From Amycolatopsis nalaikhensis (lineage in GTDB: Bacteria; Actinomycetota; Actinomycetes; Mycobacteriales; Pseudonocardiaceae), in NCBI RefSeq assembly GCF_030264295.1, contig NZ_CP127173.1, positions 3,355,501 through 3,419,500 on the forward strand: a stretch of DNA of 64,000 nucleotides, written 5' to 3'. Positions 49,020-57,084 of this stretch are shown one piece after another. How positions within the stretch are numbered: position 1 is the first letter of the stretch; every line of letters begins with the position of its first letter. A program made the translations under genes and the position numbers. The notes below the pieces were generated by a model that worked only from the letters and a program-made list of their open reading frames with translations, was not told the DNA's origin and searched no databases.

Positions 49020-50123
49020 TCACTTGCGGTTCGGGTTGGCGTGTTCGTCGCGCAGCTGGCGGGCGTACTTCGGCGCGCAGTGCAGCGTCTTGCGGATCGA
49101 CTCCGCAGACGTCGGGTTGATCGCCACGTCGGGGTTGTCGATCGCGGCGGTGAACGCGGCGCGCAGGTCCTCGATCGAGCGCGTCTTCGGGGCGCGCGGC
49201 GGTCGGGGCTTGCGGGTCGATTTCGGCTGGTCCGCCGGGCGATCGAGGGTCAGGATCGGGGCATCGGAGATCGGCCCGTCATCGGCTCGCGGGGCCTGGT
49301 CCAGTTGTGCGAAGAACGCGGCGATCTCGTCGTCGAGCACATCGGCGGTGTGGGCGTCGAGGTCAACCACGGCAGCCAGCTGGCGGCCGTTGAGGGTGTA
49401 GCGGCCCGGGGTGAACACCAGCCGCGCCGTGCCGTCCGCGGCGATCTCCGCGACGGCGGTGCGGACCGCGGCTCGACGGACCCGGGCGACCTTGCGCAGC
49501 GCCTGCCGCTCGATGCGAGCGGCGGCCCGCTCCGCCGGTGAGCGCGGCGGCGAGGCGACGGCGAGCTGATGCGCGATGACGCCGGCGACGGACACGATGC
49601 CCATCACCACCGCGGCGTCCCACCCACGGCCCAGGCCGTGCACGACGTTCAGGCCGAACCCGACGCCGGCGAACAGCCACGTCCCGAGCTGCAGTGCCCA
49701 CACCGGCCGCTCGGGGTGGCGGTGTCGGGTGACCTCCACCGCGAGCGCGAACGCCCACATGCCCAGCTCCGACAGCGCCGGCAGCGCCGCGCCGGTCGCG
49801 TCCCCGTAGGTCGCGAGGCCGTAGCCGGCCATCGCGGGCACGGCCATGCCGGCGGAGACCAGGGCGAGTAGGTAGATCGGCAGCCGCACCCGGTTCGTCG
49901 ACAGCCAGCCGGCGACGCGGGCCAGTGCGGCGGCTCGGCGAGCCCGGTTGGCCTCGCGCTGCTTGTCGGCCAGCTTCACCGCGGCCGCGGCGTCGGCGCG
50001 GCGCAGCTCGGCGCGGGCGGACTGCTCGCGCAGCTTCCGATCGGTCGCGGCGGCCGCGTCCTGGCGGCGCTGCTCCGCGGTGGCCGCGTGGTTGGCGCGG
50101 CGCTCTTCTGCCCACGTGCTCAT
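49020..50123 (-). CDS. DUF2637-type membrane protein, spread/transfer associated
   Basis: 367-residue protein with a charged, Ala/Arg-rich coiled-coil-like N-terminus (residues 1-75), four hydrophobic segments (about 80-200; IYLLALVSAGMAVPAMAGYG, ALPALSELGMWAFALAVEV, LGTWLFAGVGFGLNVVHGLG, AAVVMGIVSVAGVIAHQLAV) and a C-terminal cytosolic region ending in a DNA-binding-like helix pair (SAESIRKTLHCAPKYARQLR). DUF2637 proteins are regular partners of TraB in actinomycete elements and resemble Spd proteins for intramycelial spread. ATGA overlap with the upstream small gene. Confidence 0.78.
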   Translation of the reverse strand: MSTWAEERRANHAATAEQRRQDAAAATDRKLREQSARAELRRADAAAAVKLADKQREANRARRAAALARVAGWLSTNRVRLPIYLLALVSAGMAVPAMAGYGLATYGDATGAALPALSELGMWAFALAVEVTRHRHPERPVWALQLGTWLFAGVGFGLNVVHGLGRGWDAAVVMGIVSVAGVIAHQLAVASPPRSPAERAAARIERQALRKVARVRRAAVRTAVAEIAADGTARLVFTPGRYTLNGRQLAAVVDLDAHTADVLDDEIAAFFAQLDQAPRADDGPISDAPILTLDRPADQPKSTRKPRPPRAPKTRSIEDLRAAFTAAIDNPDVAINPTSAESIRKTLHCAPKYARQLRDEHANPNRK

Positions 50124-50416
50124 CGGGTCACCTCCCGGCTCTGGTGGTTGGTCGTCTCGTCGTCGGTGGCGGCCGGCGTCGCCGGCAGCTGCTTGCGCTC
50201 CGCGGTGCCGGCGCGCAGCCGGGCCCGCTCGCGGTGGTCGCGCACCTCGTGTACCGCCCACCCGGCCGCGACCAGCGCGGACACCAGGGCGAACCACGGG
50301 GTGAAGATCACGGCCAGGACCAGCGGCCCGAGCACGCCGGCCAGCTCGCCGAAGTGCCACACGGCCCACTCCATGGCCTGCTCCAGGCGGGTCCGCTTCT
50401 CGGTGGGGACGTTCAT
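50120..50416 (-). CDS. small transfer-region membrane protein
   Basis: 98 residues with one long or two short hydrophobic helices (HFGELAGVLGPLVLAVIFTP, WFALVSALVAAGWAVH) between charged ends. Unrecognised family. ATG start and stop both overlap neighbouring genes by four bases. Confidence 0.7.
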   Translation of the reverse strand: MNVPTEKRTRLEQAMEWAVWHFGELAGVLGPLVLAVIFTPWFALVSALVAAGWAVHEVRDHRERARLRAGTAERKQLPATPAATDDETTNHQSREVTR

Positions 50417-50658
50417 CGGGGCACCTCCTGCCCGGTCGGGAAACCTGCGGGGAAGAACTGGTTGACGCGCCGGCGCGGCGGCTGCGATGCCTGCCGGGTG
50501 GCGGCTTGGTCGAGCCGGACCAGCACGCCGGCCAGGATCCGTTCGGCGATCACCAGCGGAATGCGCATCAGGTGCAGGCCCAGGAACAGGCACACGGTGC
50601 CGGCGAACCGGAGCAGCGCGAGGGTTCCGCGTTCCTGCAATACCTCGAAGGTGTTCAC
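50413..50658 (-). CDS. small transfer-region membrane-associated protein
   Basis: 81 residues; one hydrophobic segment (LALLRFAGTVCLFLGLHLM) and a basic C-terminus (QPPRRRVNQFF). GTG start overlaps the 30-codon ORF upstream (GTGA), stop overlaps the next gene (ATGA). The AAGGAGAGG ribosome site lies inside the upstream ORF. Function unknown; probably part of the Spd set. Confidence 0.7.
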   Translation of the reverse strand: MNTFEVLQERGTLALLRFAGTVCLFLGLHLMRIPLVIAERILAGVLVRLDQAATRQASQPPRRRVNQFFPAGFPTGQEVPR

Positions 50659-50747
50659 AGGGACCTCTCCTTTGCCTCGCGCCGCGCCTTCTCAACTGCT
50701 TCCTGGCCGGCCTGTACGGCGTCGTGCCAGGCGCCGGAGTCGCTCAT
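50655..50747 (-). CDS. 30-residue micro-ORF in the transfer operon
   Basis: MSDSGAWHDAVQAGQEAVEKARREAKERSL, given here in parts: an amphipathic helix of which the second half (VEKARREAKERS) is strongly basic. Its ATG overlaps the preceding stop by ATGA and its TGA overlaps the next GTG, so the ribosome would pass through it. It may be a true micropeptide or only a coupling device. Confidence 0.55.
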   Translation of the reverse strand: MSDSGAWHDAVQAGQEAVEKARREAKERSL

Positions 50748-51115
50748 CGGGCACCTCCGATGCCGTCCAACTCGGCCAGGGCCAGCAACCGCAGCTGCGC
50801 GGAGACGTCGAGGTAGACCCGGGCGCGGTCCCGCTTGACCGCGGCCGGCACCGTGTCATTGGCCAGCAGGAACGCGGCGTTGGACATCAGCGACATGCCG
50901 AGCTCGTGCAGGCGGCCGGCGAGCTCGCGGGAGATCAGGCGGTTCAGCTCGGCCGGGGTGTAGGTGTAAGCGACCTCGTGAGCCGGGGCGGTGGTGTCTA
51001 CCATCTGGTGTTCCTCCGTGCGGGTTCGTGACTGGGCGGTGGAACCCGGCGCGGTCGGCGCGTTCTTGGCGGAGTGGGCCGCCGCGTCGGGGTGAATCAG
51101 CAGGCGAGCGGCCAT
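50744..51115 (-). CDS. small conserved-type transfer-region protein
   Basis: 123 residues if read from the ATG that overlaps the upstream gene (TGATG); an internal ATG at 51003 has a far better ribosome site (GGAGGA, 7 bases ahead) and would give 86 residues starting VDTTAPAHEVAYTYTPAELN. The common part is helical (LNRLISRELAGRLHELGMSL, RARVYLDVSAQLRLLALAEL). Function unknown. Both starts may be used. Confidence 0.62.
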   Translation of the reverse strand: MAARLLIHPDAAAHSAKNAPTAPGSTAQSRTRTEEHQMVDTTAPAHEVAYTYTPAELNRLISRELAGRLHELGMSLMSNAAFLLANDTVPAAVKRDRARVYLDVSAQLRLLALAELDGIGGAR

Positions 51116-51396
51116 CACGCAGCCTCGCCCTCGAACGTCCAAGTCGTCGGCAGCGCCCACAGCGCCCTACGGGCCGCGCGGCGCTGTGCCCGGCTCACCC
51201 GGCGCTGGTCGTTGAAGTCGTGCCGGACCGCCCGCTCCGCGGCGTGCTCGTCGGCGGCCAGCTCGCCGTAGACGTCCTGCAACAGCGCGTCGATGTCGGC
51301 TTCGGTCAGCCCGTCCGGGTAGACGGCCTCGCCGGCGAACTCATCGGTGGCCGACACGGCGGCGTCGATCCGGCGGCGGTTGACGTTGGTGTCCAT
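51115..51396 (-). CDS. small acidic protein, transfer region
   Basis: 93 residues, mostly acidic (GLTEADIDALLQDVYGELAA) with a basic helical C-terminal part (NDQRRVSRAQRRAARRALW). ATG start with GAGAGG upstream, one-base-type overlap TGATG with the next gene. Unknown function; size and location are as for small Spd or regulatory genes of actinomycete elements. Confidence 0.65.
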   Translation of the reverse strand: MDTNVNRRRIDAAVSATDEFAGEAVYPDGLTEADIDALLQDVYGELAADEHAAERAVRHDFNDQRRVSRAQRRAARRALWALPTTWTFEGEAA

Positions 51397-51436
51397 TGCG
51401 GAGTCCTCTCGAAGAAACGTGCTGGTCGGTGAGGTG

Positions 51437-51616
51437 TCAGAGCGAGCTGAAGAACGTGGTCAGGCTGTGCACGACGTGGCGGACGTGGTCGGCCGCCTCC
51501 AGCGGCGAGGACACGACGAACGTCAGCGCCGCGGCCACCACGACCAAGCCGATGAGCTTCCGACCGACACCAGAACCGGTCTTCAGGACCGGGAGCCCCT
51601 GCTGCTTCCGTGCCAT
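51437..51616 (-). CDS. small membrane protein heading the transfer operon
   Basis: 59 residues: basic N-terminus (ARKQQGLPVLKTGSGVGRK), one membrane helix (LIGLVVVAAALTFVVSSPL) and a short tail. ATG at 51616 chosen because AAGGAGG lies 6 bases ahead; an upstream extension to 51676 has no ribosome site. First gene of the leftward transfer operon, immediately downstream of the operator array. Confidence 0.7.
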   Translation of the reverse strand: MARKQQGLPVLKTGSGVGRKLIGLVVVAAALTFVVSSPLEAADHVRHVVHSLTTFFSSL

Positions 51617-51680
51617 CGCTGCCTCCTTGTGCGGTGGTGAACCTTGCGGTTCGGCCGGAGTGACCCGGACCACCAAGAAG

Positions 51681-51802
51681 CGAACAGTTGAATGGTTCGC
51701 AGGTCAACTGTTAGGCGCGAGATTGGACAAAAGTGGGCCATGACCTGCGGGAACATGGCGACCAACTGATAGGTTCTGATACGGTGACCGTTCAGTTGAA
51801 CC
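51681..51802. promoter_or_regulatory. operator array between GntR regulator and transfer operon
   Basis: Four related A+T-rich sites: GAACAGTTGAATGGTTC (51682), GGTCAACTGTTAGG (51702), GACCAACTGATAGGTTC (51760) and the dyad GTTCAGTTGAAC (51790). All share the half-site CAACTG/CAGTTG. The array fills the divergent promoter region between the GntR gene and the leftward operon, as KorSA sites do in pSAM2. Confidence 0.65.
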
Positions 51803-51832
51803 GATGGGCTACCCGCCCGGCGAGGAGTAGGC

Positions 51833-52690
51833 ATGTCGCGCCCGAGGTCGCCTGTGGCTAGGTCTGAGCCACTCGCGCAGCAGATCGCCCGGAACGTCGA
51901 GAACGACATCGAAGCTGGCCGGCTACGGCACGGTCAGCGGCTGCCGTCGTCTCGTGAGCTGGCGCAAGAGTGGGACGTGAGCGTCTTCACGATCAACGAA
52001 GCGATGGACCTGCTCGCCAAGAAGGGGCTAGTGGTCAGCAAGCCGAGAGCCGCCCGCACGGTGAACGCGCCAGATCAGGAGATTCGCGGGGAGGTTCGTC
52101 CCGTGGCTCCGCAGGTGGTCATGATCGGCGGCTATGCCGGCAGCGGGAAGACGGAGCTGGGGCGCATTCTGGCGCGCGAGACCGGTTGGCCAATGCTCGA
52201 CAAGGACACCCTGACTCGGTTCGTGGTTGAAGCGGCGCTTGAGATGCAGGGCCTGTCGAGGAATGACCGTGAGTCTGAGACATACCTAACCAAGATCAGG
52301 CCGGCCGAGTATGACTCGCTGCTTGAGGCAATGACCGAGAACCTGCAATGCGGGAACAATTCGATCGTTACTGCGCCGTTTGTTCGCGAGTTTGCCGATG
52401 AGGGTTGGATTCGACAGCGGGAGTTGCTGTGTCGCAACCTTGGTGCTCAGTTGACGATCGTCTGGGTTTACTGTGACGCGGATACGATGCACACGTATGT
52501 CCGTCATCGCAACGCGCCGCGCGACGCCACGAAGCTTGCCGACTGGGAGGGGTACATGGAAGGCGTAAATGTCGAATTTCGCCCCCCAGTTCCTCATGTC
52601 GTGATTGACAACTCGGTTTCTGGGGGAGTCATGGCTGTGCAGGCGCGTCAGCTCATCGACCAGCTCGCGCTGAACGGCAAAGGGAAGTAA
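51833..52690 (+). CDS. GntR-family regulator fused to P-loop kinase-like domain
   Basis: 285-residue two-domain protein. Residues 1-75 are a GntR winged helix (QQIARNVENDIEAGRLRHGQ, RLPSSRELAQEWDVSVFTIN). Residues ~90-285 are a P-loop nucleoside-kinase-like domain with Walker A MIGGYAGSGKTELGR, a lid-like segment and YVRHRNAPRDATKL near the end. In pSAM2-type elements a GntR protein (KorSA) represses transfer and replication; here the usual UTRA effector domain is replaced by a kinase fold. G+C is lower than in adjacent genes. Coupled by TAATG to the dehydrogenase gene. Confidence 0.82.
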   Translation: MSRPRSPVARSEPLAQQIARNVENDIEAGRLRHGQRLPSSRELAQEWDVSVFTINEAMDLLAKKGLVVSKPRAARTVNAPDQEIRGEVRPVAPQVVMIGGYAGSGKTELGRILARETGWPMLDKDTLTRFVVEAALEMQGLSRNDRESETYLTKIRPAEYDSLLEAMTENLQCGNNSIVTAPFVREFADEGWIRQRELLCRNLGAQLTIVWVYCDADTMHTYVRHRNAPRDATKLADWEGYMEGVNVEFRPPVPHVVIDNSVSGGVMAVQARQLIDQLALNGKGK

Positions 52691-53631
52691 TGGCTGCTGC
52701 TCCGGTGAAGATTCTCGTTAGCGACGAAGCGGACGACGTTGTCGGCCACGAAATCCTCGGTGACCTTCAGGGTGTCGAGGTTGTGCCGTACGGCCCGAAT
52801 GTTGCGAAGCTGACGTCGAGCCAAGCGGACGCTACTGTTCTTTTGCCACCTTACCGCAGCAGTCATCGGCCCATCCGGTTACTCGCGCAACTAGGATCTC
52901 TTCAGATGGTGCAACTCCTATCCGCGGGCGCTGACGAATGGTCGGCGGATGTGTCCGCTCGGGTTACTTTAGCGACTGCGCGGGGCGCTCACGCCGGCCC
53001 TGTCGCTGAATGGGTCTTGTCTGCGGTGCTGACGCAGTTTCGCCAATGGCCCACACTGGTTCGCTTTCAAGATAAGGGCGTGTGGGCGCACCGTCAGTTT
53101 GAGGCGGACACTTTGGCGGGTAAAAAAGCGCTAATTGTCGGTGCTGGCGCAATCGGACGTGAGGTCGCGCGAAGGCTCGAAGTGTTTGGAGTGGACTCCA
53201 CGCTTGTCGCCTCGCGTGCTCGGGATGGCGTTTTCGGGGCGGCCGCGTTGCCTGAAGTTGTATCGGGTCACACTATCGTGGTGATCACGGCTCCCTTGAC
53301 CGAGAGGACGCGAGGACTAGTCGGTTCAAGGTTCCTTAAGCTGATGGACGACAACGCCATCCTGGTCAACGCTGGCCGTGGCCAAATCGTCGATACGGAC
53401 GCGCTGCTCGTAGAGCTGGCGTCGGGCCGTTTGCGCGCGGCGCTCGACGTAACCGACCCGGAGCCCCTACCCAACAATCATCCACTGTGGGCGCAGCGGG
53501 GTGCCGTGATCAGTCCTCACTCCGCCCGTACCGTGCCGGGGACCAACCGCCTCTGCTATGAGGTTGCCGCGCAGCAGATCGCCGCGTTTCTGAGGGGTGA
53601 GAGGCCGTCCAACGCTGTGCAGCACGGCTGA
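52690..53631 (+). CDS. D-isomer specific 2-hydroxyacid dehydrogenase family protein
   Basis: 313-residue NAD(P)-dependent dehydrogenase. Rossmann motif VGAGAIGREVARRL (about 151-164), catalytic Arg in VNAGRGQIVDTDA, Glu in DVTDPEPLP and His in ISPHSARTVPG are all in place, so it should be an active enzyme; substrate unknown. Start overlaps the regulator-kinase stop by one base, so the two act together. G+C content is below that of the chromosome around the element, a sign of separate origin. Same-operon kinase plus dehydrogenase suggests a small metabolic or signalling cargo unit. Confidence 0.88.
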   Translation: MAAAPVKILVSDEADDVVGHEILGDLQGVEVVPYGPNVAKLTSSQADATVLLPPYRSSHRPIRLLAQLGSLQMVQLLSAGADEWSADVSARVTLATARGAHAGPVAEWVLSAVLTQFRQWPTLVRFQDKGVWAHRQFEADTLAGKKALIVGAGAIGREVARRLEVFGVDSTLVASRARDGVFGAAALPEVVSGHTIVVITAPLTERTRGLVGSRFLKLMDDNAILVNAGRGQIVDTDALLVELASGRLRAALDVTDPEPLPNNHPLWAQRGAVISPHSARTVPGTNRLCYEVAAQQIAAFLRGERPSNAVQHG

Positions 53632-53690
53632 ACCGTTGTCCTGGTCTTGGCTTGACCGTCCTTACGACGACGGCCCTGCGGTGGCGGTTG

Positions 53691-55445
53691 TCAGGCGGGT
53701 TTGCGGACGAGTCCGGTGTATGCGGCGATGGCGAGGGTTGCCAGGCCCCAGAGCAGGGCTTGAAGCACCCAGAGGATCACTGTGAAGGTTTGGCCCCATC
53801 GGGTGGCGGTGTCGAGGTCGCAGCGGGCACGCAGACCAGTCGCGCCGAGAGGCAGCCCACGGTCGATACCAAGGCCGATGAGTTCGACCGGCGTGCACGG
53901 AGTGCCGGTGGCGTCGGGCTTCGCAGTGGCGGGTGGAACGCGTTCGGCGGCTTGATGGCCGGGCCGGGTTGTGACATGCCCGGCGACCAGGCTCAGTCCG
54001 GCGGCGAAGGCGAGAACAACGGCGAGGGCGATGACGAGGCGGTGGGCGCGGTAGCCGTAGCGGCCGAGCCACCCCCACAACGCGTGCCGCCCGAGCGCGA
54101 GCCTGTTGCCCAGAGCGCGAGGAGCGCGGCGGCGGAGGTCTTGTTGTTGAGCGATTAGCACTTCACGGGCGTTGTTGTCGTGGCCAGCGGCGCGCTCGGT
54201 CGCGGCGAGCTGTTGGAAGGGTTGGGGCCGGTAGGCGATGGTGTGGTGGACCAGCAGATGCAGCCATTGACGCCACGAAATCTCCTGCAGGCTGGTGTAG
54301 GTAAGTCCGTGGGCTGTGATGGTGCGGTCGCTGTCGGGGCAACGATGGCGGCTCACTTCCTGCCGACCGGCGGCGCACACCACCGCTGGCGGGAAAAGCA
54401 ACAACCCAGCGATCTGCACCTCGTGCAGCACTAGAAGCGGGCCTGAGCTGTTGTCCACTCTGGACACGGATAGTAGAGCCTGGCCACCGATGTGTGCGCC
54501 GAGCAGTCGGATCGCGCCGAGTTTTCCGGCGCCGCTGATGGTGGCGTCCCGCATGAACAGGTTGGTGTCGGCGCGGAGGCGTTCGGCGTGTAATGCAGGG
54601 CCAGTCGCGTTCGTGACGGTGGCTCGATCGAGTTCGAGCGAGTTGCCAATGTGCGCGCCGAGCAGTCGGATCGCGCCGAGTTCTCCGGCGCCGCTAAAGG
54701 TGGCGTCCCGCATTAGAAGGCCCATATCGGCGCGCATGCGTTCGGCGACCAGTGCGGGGCCGGTGGAGTTGGTGATGGTGGTGCCTTGATCGAGTTCGAG
54801 CGAGCCGCCGACGTGTGCGCCGAGCAGTCGGATCGCGCCGAGTTCTCCGGCGCCGCTGATGGTGGCGTCCCGCATGAACACGTTGGAGTCGGCGCGGAGG
54901 CCGTCGGCGTGCAGTGCGGGGCCGGCGGTGTTGATGACGGTGGCTCGATCGAGGCCAAGTTGGCCGCGGATGTGGGCGCCGGGCAGTCGGATTGCGCCGT
55001 CTTCGTTGGCTCCGACGATGGTGGCGCCCCGCATATTCAGGGTCGCGTTGGTACGGAGGCCGTCGGCGTGAAGGTGGGTGAGCAGACAGTAGTCCAGCTG
55101 TAGGTAGTGGAAGTCCGCATCACGACAAAGGATGCCGTCCAGGAGCGCACATTGTCGCAAGCTCAAACCCGTGACAGCGGTGATGTGATCGAGGTCGAGC
55201 TTTCCAACGATCCGCACGCCCTCCACTCTGATTCCGCGGGGGTCGAGGTCGCCGTGCAGGCCACGGACCAGATCGCGGAGCAGTTCGGCTCGTACCCGTA
55301 GGTCGGGATCAGCGGTCACCGCTAGCCCCTCTACCGCCATCGGGGTCGAGGGTTTGGCAGACTCCCCGCGTCGGGCGGCGCTAACTACTTGTTGCTCGAG
55401 TTCGGTCAAGTCGGTCAGCAGGGGTGAAGGCTGCGTCTCGTCCAC
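53691..55445 (-). CDS. membrane protein with ~53-residue beta-solenoid-like repeats
   Basis: 584 residues. About 110-345 contain three to four tandem repeats of ~53 residues with the core AIRLLGAHIGGSLELD, then ATGPALHAERLRAD and MRDATISGAGELG, a pentapeptide-like pattern that should form a right-handed solenoid. The C-terminal third has two hydrophobic regions (LVIALAVVLAFAAGLSLVAG and TVILWVLQALLWGLATLAIA) with a Cys pair (GTPCTP, RARCDL) between. Similar proteins in Streptomyces are vaguely named membrane oxidoreductases. It follows vsr by 14 bases in the restriction cassette. A defence or signalling role is possible. Confidence 0.7.
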   Translation of the reverse strand: MDETQPSPLLTDLTELEQQVVSAARRGESAKPSTPMAVEGLAVTADPDLRVRAELLRDLVRGLHGDLDPRGIRVEGVRIVGKLDLDHITAVTGLSLRQCALLDGILCRDADFHYLQLDYCLLTHLHADGLRTNATLNMRGATIVGANEDGAIRLPGAHIRGQLGLDRATVINTAGPALHADGLRADSNVFMRDATISGAGELGAIRLLGAHVGGSLELDQGTTITNSTGPALVAERMRADMGLLMRDATFSGAGELGAIRLLGAHIGNSLELDRATVTNATGPALHAERLRADTNLFMRDATISGAGKLGAIRLLGAHIGGQALLSVSRVDNSSGPLLVLHEVQIAGLLLFPPAVVCAAGRQEVSRHRCPDSDRTITAHGLTYTSLQEISWRQWLHLLVHHTIAYRPQPFQQLAATERAAGHDNNAREVLIAQQQDLRRRAPRALGNRLALGRHALWGWLGRYGYRAHRLVIALAVVLAFAAGLSLVAGHVTTRPGHQAAERVPPATAKPDATGTPCTPVELIGLGIDRGLPLGATGLRARCDLDTATRWGQTFTVILWVLQALLWGLATLAIAAYTGLVRKPA

Positions 55446-55459
55446 GCCACCATTGTCGA

Positions 55460-55957
55460 CTATGCGCTACGGTGTGTGACATCTGCGGCCATCTTGTTGC
55501 GAGTGGGTACACCTTTTCTGCACGTGGTAGCTGCAGGACCAGGTGGCTTCCCATCGAGAACCGCTCGTGCTGCGCCGCCTGGGTCAGCGCGAATTGCGCA
55601 TTCCCATACGCGAACCACAGTCCAACCCTGCTCCTGCGCCAGCGAGGTCGATCGTGCGTCCCGCTCCCGGTTTCGACGCATCTTCTGTTCCCAAAGCTCA
55701 GCGTTCGGCCCCGTGAACGGTGTCTTCCTGCCGTGGGCCGGACAGGAGTGCCAGTAGTCGCCATCGACGAAGACAGCGATTCCGTGCCGGGGCAAGACGA
55801 TGTCAGGAGTACAACCCGGCGCGACGCGTCGGTGAAGTCTGAACCGCGCGCCCGCTGCGTGCAAAGCACGGCGAAGCAGGATCTCGGGCTCGGTGTTGAC
55901 CTTCTTCCGTCCGCGAAGGTGCCGCCCTTCACGCGTCGGAGTCCAGCCAGAGCCCAA
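55460..55957 (-). CDS. vsr: very short patch repair endonuclease
   Basis: 165-residue Vsr-type endonuclease that nicks at T-G mismatches formed by deamination of 5-methylcytosine. Core marks: TEPEILLRRALHAAGARFRL, PDIVLPRHGIAVFVDGDYWH with catalytic Asp, SCPAHGRKTP, and GWTVVRVWECAIRADP. TTG start two bases after the methyltransferase stop; upstream there is no other start in frame. Co-transcription with a C5-methyltransferase is the normal pairing. The C-terminal ~30 residues are beyond the family core. Confidence 0.9.
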   Translation of the reverse strand: MGSGWTPTREGRHLRGRKKVNTEPEILLRRALHAAGARFRLHRRVAPGCTPDIVLPRHGIAVFVDGDYWHSCPAHGRKTPFTGPNAELWEQKMRRNRERDARSTSLAQEQGWTVVRVWECAIRADPGGAARAVLDGKPPGPAATTCRKGVPTRNKMAADVTHRSA

Positions 55958-55959
55958 GG

Positions 55960-57084
55960 TCAGCCCTGTTCGGTCAACGCTGCGATCACCGTCTTGGCGA
56001 GGAGCGGCGGCACCGAGTTGCCCAGCTGCGCTTGAATCGAGTTTCGTGAGCCCACAAGTTCGAAGTTGTCAGGAAAAGTGAAGAGCCGCTTCAGCTCGGC
56101 AACACGAAGTCGCCGGTTCTCCCAGTGGAAAGGACCCACGTAGGGCCCAGGCTGCGCCTGGATGGTCGGAGCGGGTTTCGCTGGGTCGAGCTTGAGCAGA
56201 AACGACCAGTAACGGCTTCGCCACTTGAACAGTGGGTCAGGGTGTCCGCGTTCGGCCGTGTAGTGCAGATAGTTGCCACCCGGAGGGATGCCTGGCAGCA
56301 GGTGCCCATACTGGCCAGCGACCGTGTCGGCCGGTTCAGGCACGGTATGAAGCCCTTCGAGTGCCTCGCCAGCCGTGACGTGAGGGGAGTCGGACTTACC
56401 GACATCCTGGCGTTCCCACCGGCCGCCGTGGGTTGGTTTGGGTAAGGCCGGCGTACGAGAGCCCTTCGGGGCTCCGACGATCACTAGCCTGGGGCGAGCC
56501 TGCGGTACGCCGAAGTTGGCTGCGTTCAGGACCTCCCAGTTGCAGTCGTATCCGTACTCCTCGATCTCGTGAAGCAAGCGGTTGAAGTGAGGCCTGCTCT
56601 GCCGGTTGTTGTACGTGAGGGCATACACGTTCTCGAGGACGAAGTACCGCGGCTTCAGGTCCCGCAGAACCCGCGTGTACTCCTGCAGCAGCGAGGCATT
56701 CGGATCGAGGCCTTCGCGTTTCCAATCGAGCCAGAAACTCGACTTGCTGAACGGGGTGCACGGAGGGCCGCCGATGAGAAGCTCAGGTTGCTCCTTCTGA
56801 CCCAGGCCAGCGGCCTCGCGTATCTCAGCGGAGGGCACCTCGAGGATGTTCTGCCGTATGACCGGGGACCTAAGGTCCGGAAAGTTCTTCTCCATCGTGT
56901 CTGCAGCGTCGTTGTTGTACTCGACGGCAGCATGTACCCGATAGCCAGCTTGCTCAGCGCCCAGGTCGAGGCCGCCAGCGCCGGAGAACAACGAGATCGC
57001 TACACCACGTTCTGGAGCCACATCCTGAGACGATGCCACGAGCCCCCGACAGTCTGGGGTTGCCACGCTGATGTTCTTGCTCAC
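55960..57084 (-). CDS. DNA (cytosine-5-) methyltransferase of restriction system
   Basis: 374-residue C5-methyltransferase. Motif I ISLFSGAGGLDLGAEQAG, motif IV GGPPCTPFSKSSF with the catalytic Cys (PCT in place of the commoner PCQ), motif VI FVLENVYAL, motif VIII QARPRLVIVG, motif IX-X region AQLGNSVPPLL. GTG start overlaps the endonuclease stop (GTGA), and vsr starts 2 bases after its end, making a compact R-M-V operon. Recognition sequence cannot be predicted. Confidence 0.93.
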   Translation of the reverse strand: MSKNISVATPDCRGLVASSQDVAPERGVAISLFSGAGGLDLGAEQAGYRVHAAVEYNNDAADTMEKNFPDLRSPVIRQNILEVPSAEIREAAGLGQKEQPELLIGGPPCTPFSKSSFWLDWKREGLDPNASLLQEYTRVLRDLKPRYFVLENVYALTYNNRQSRPHFNRLLHEIEEYGYDCNWEVLNAANFGVPQARPRLVIVGAPKGSRTPALPKPTHGGRWERQDVGKSDSPHVTAGEALEGLHTVPEPADTVAGQYGHLLPGIPPGGNYLHYTAERGHPDPLFKWRSRYWSFLLKLDPAKPAPTIQAQPGPYVGPFHWENRRLRVAELKRLFTFPDNFELVGSRNSIQAQLGNSVPPLLAKTVIAALTEQG

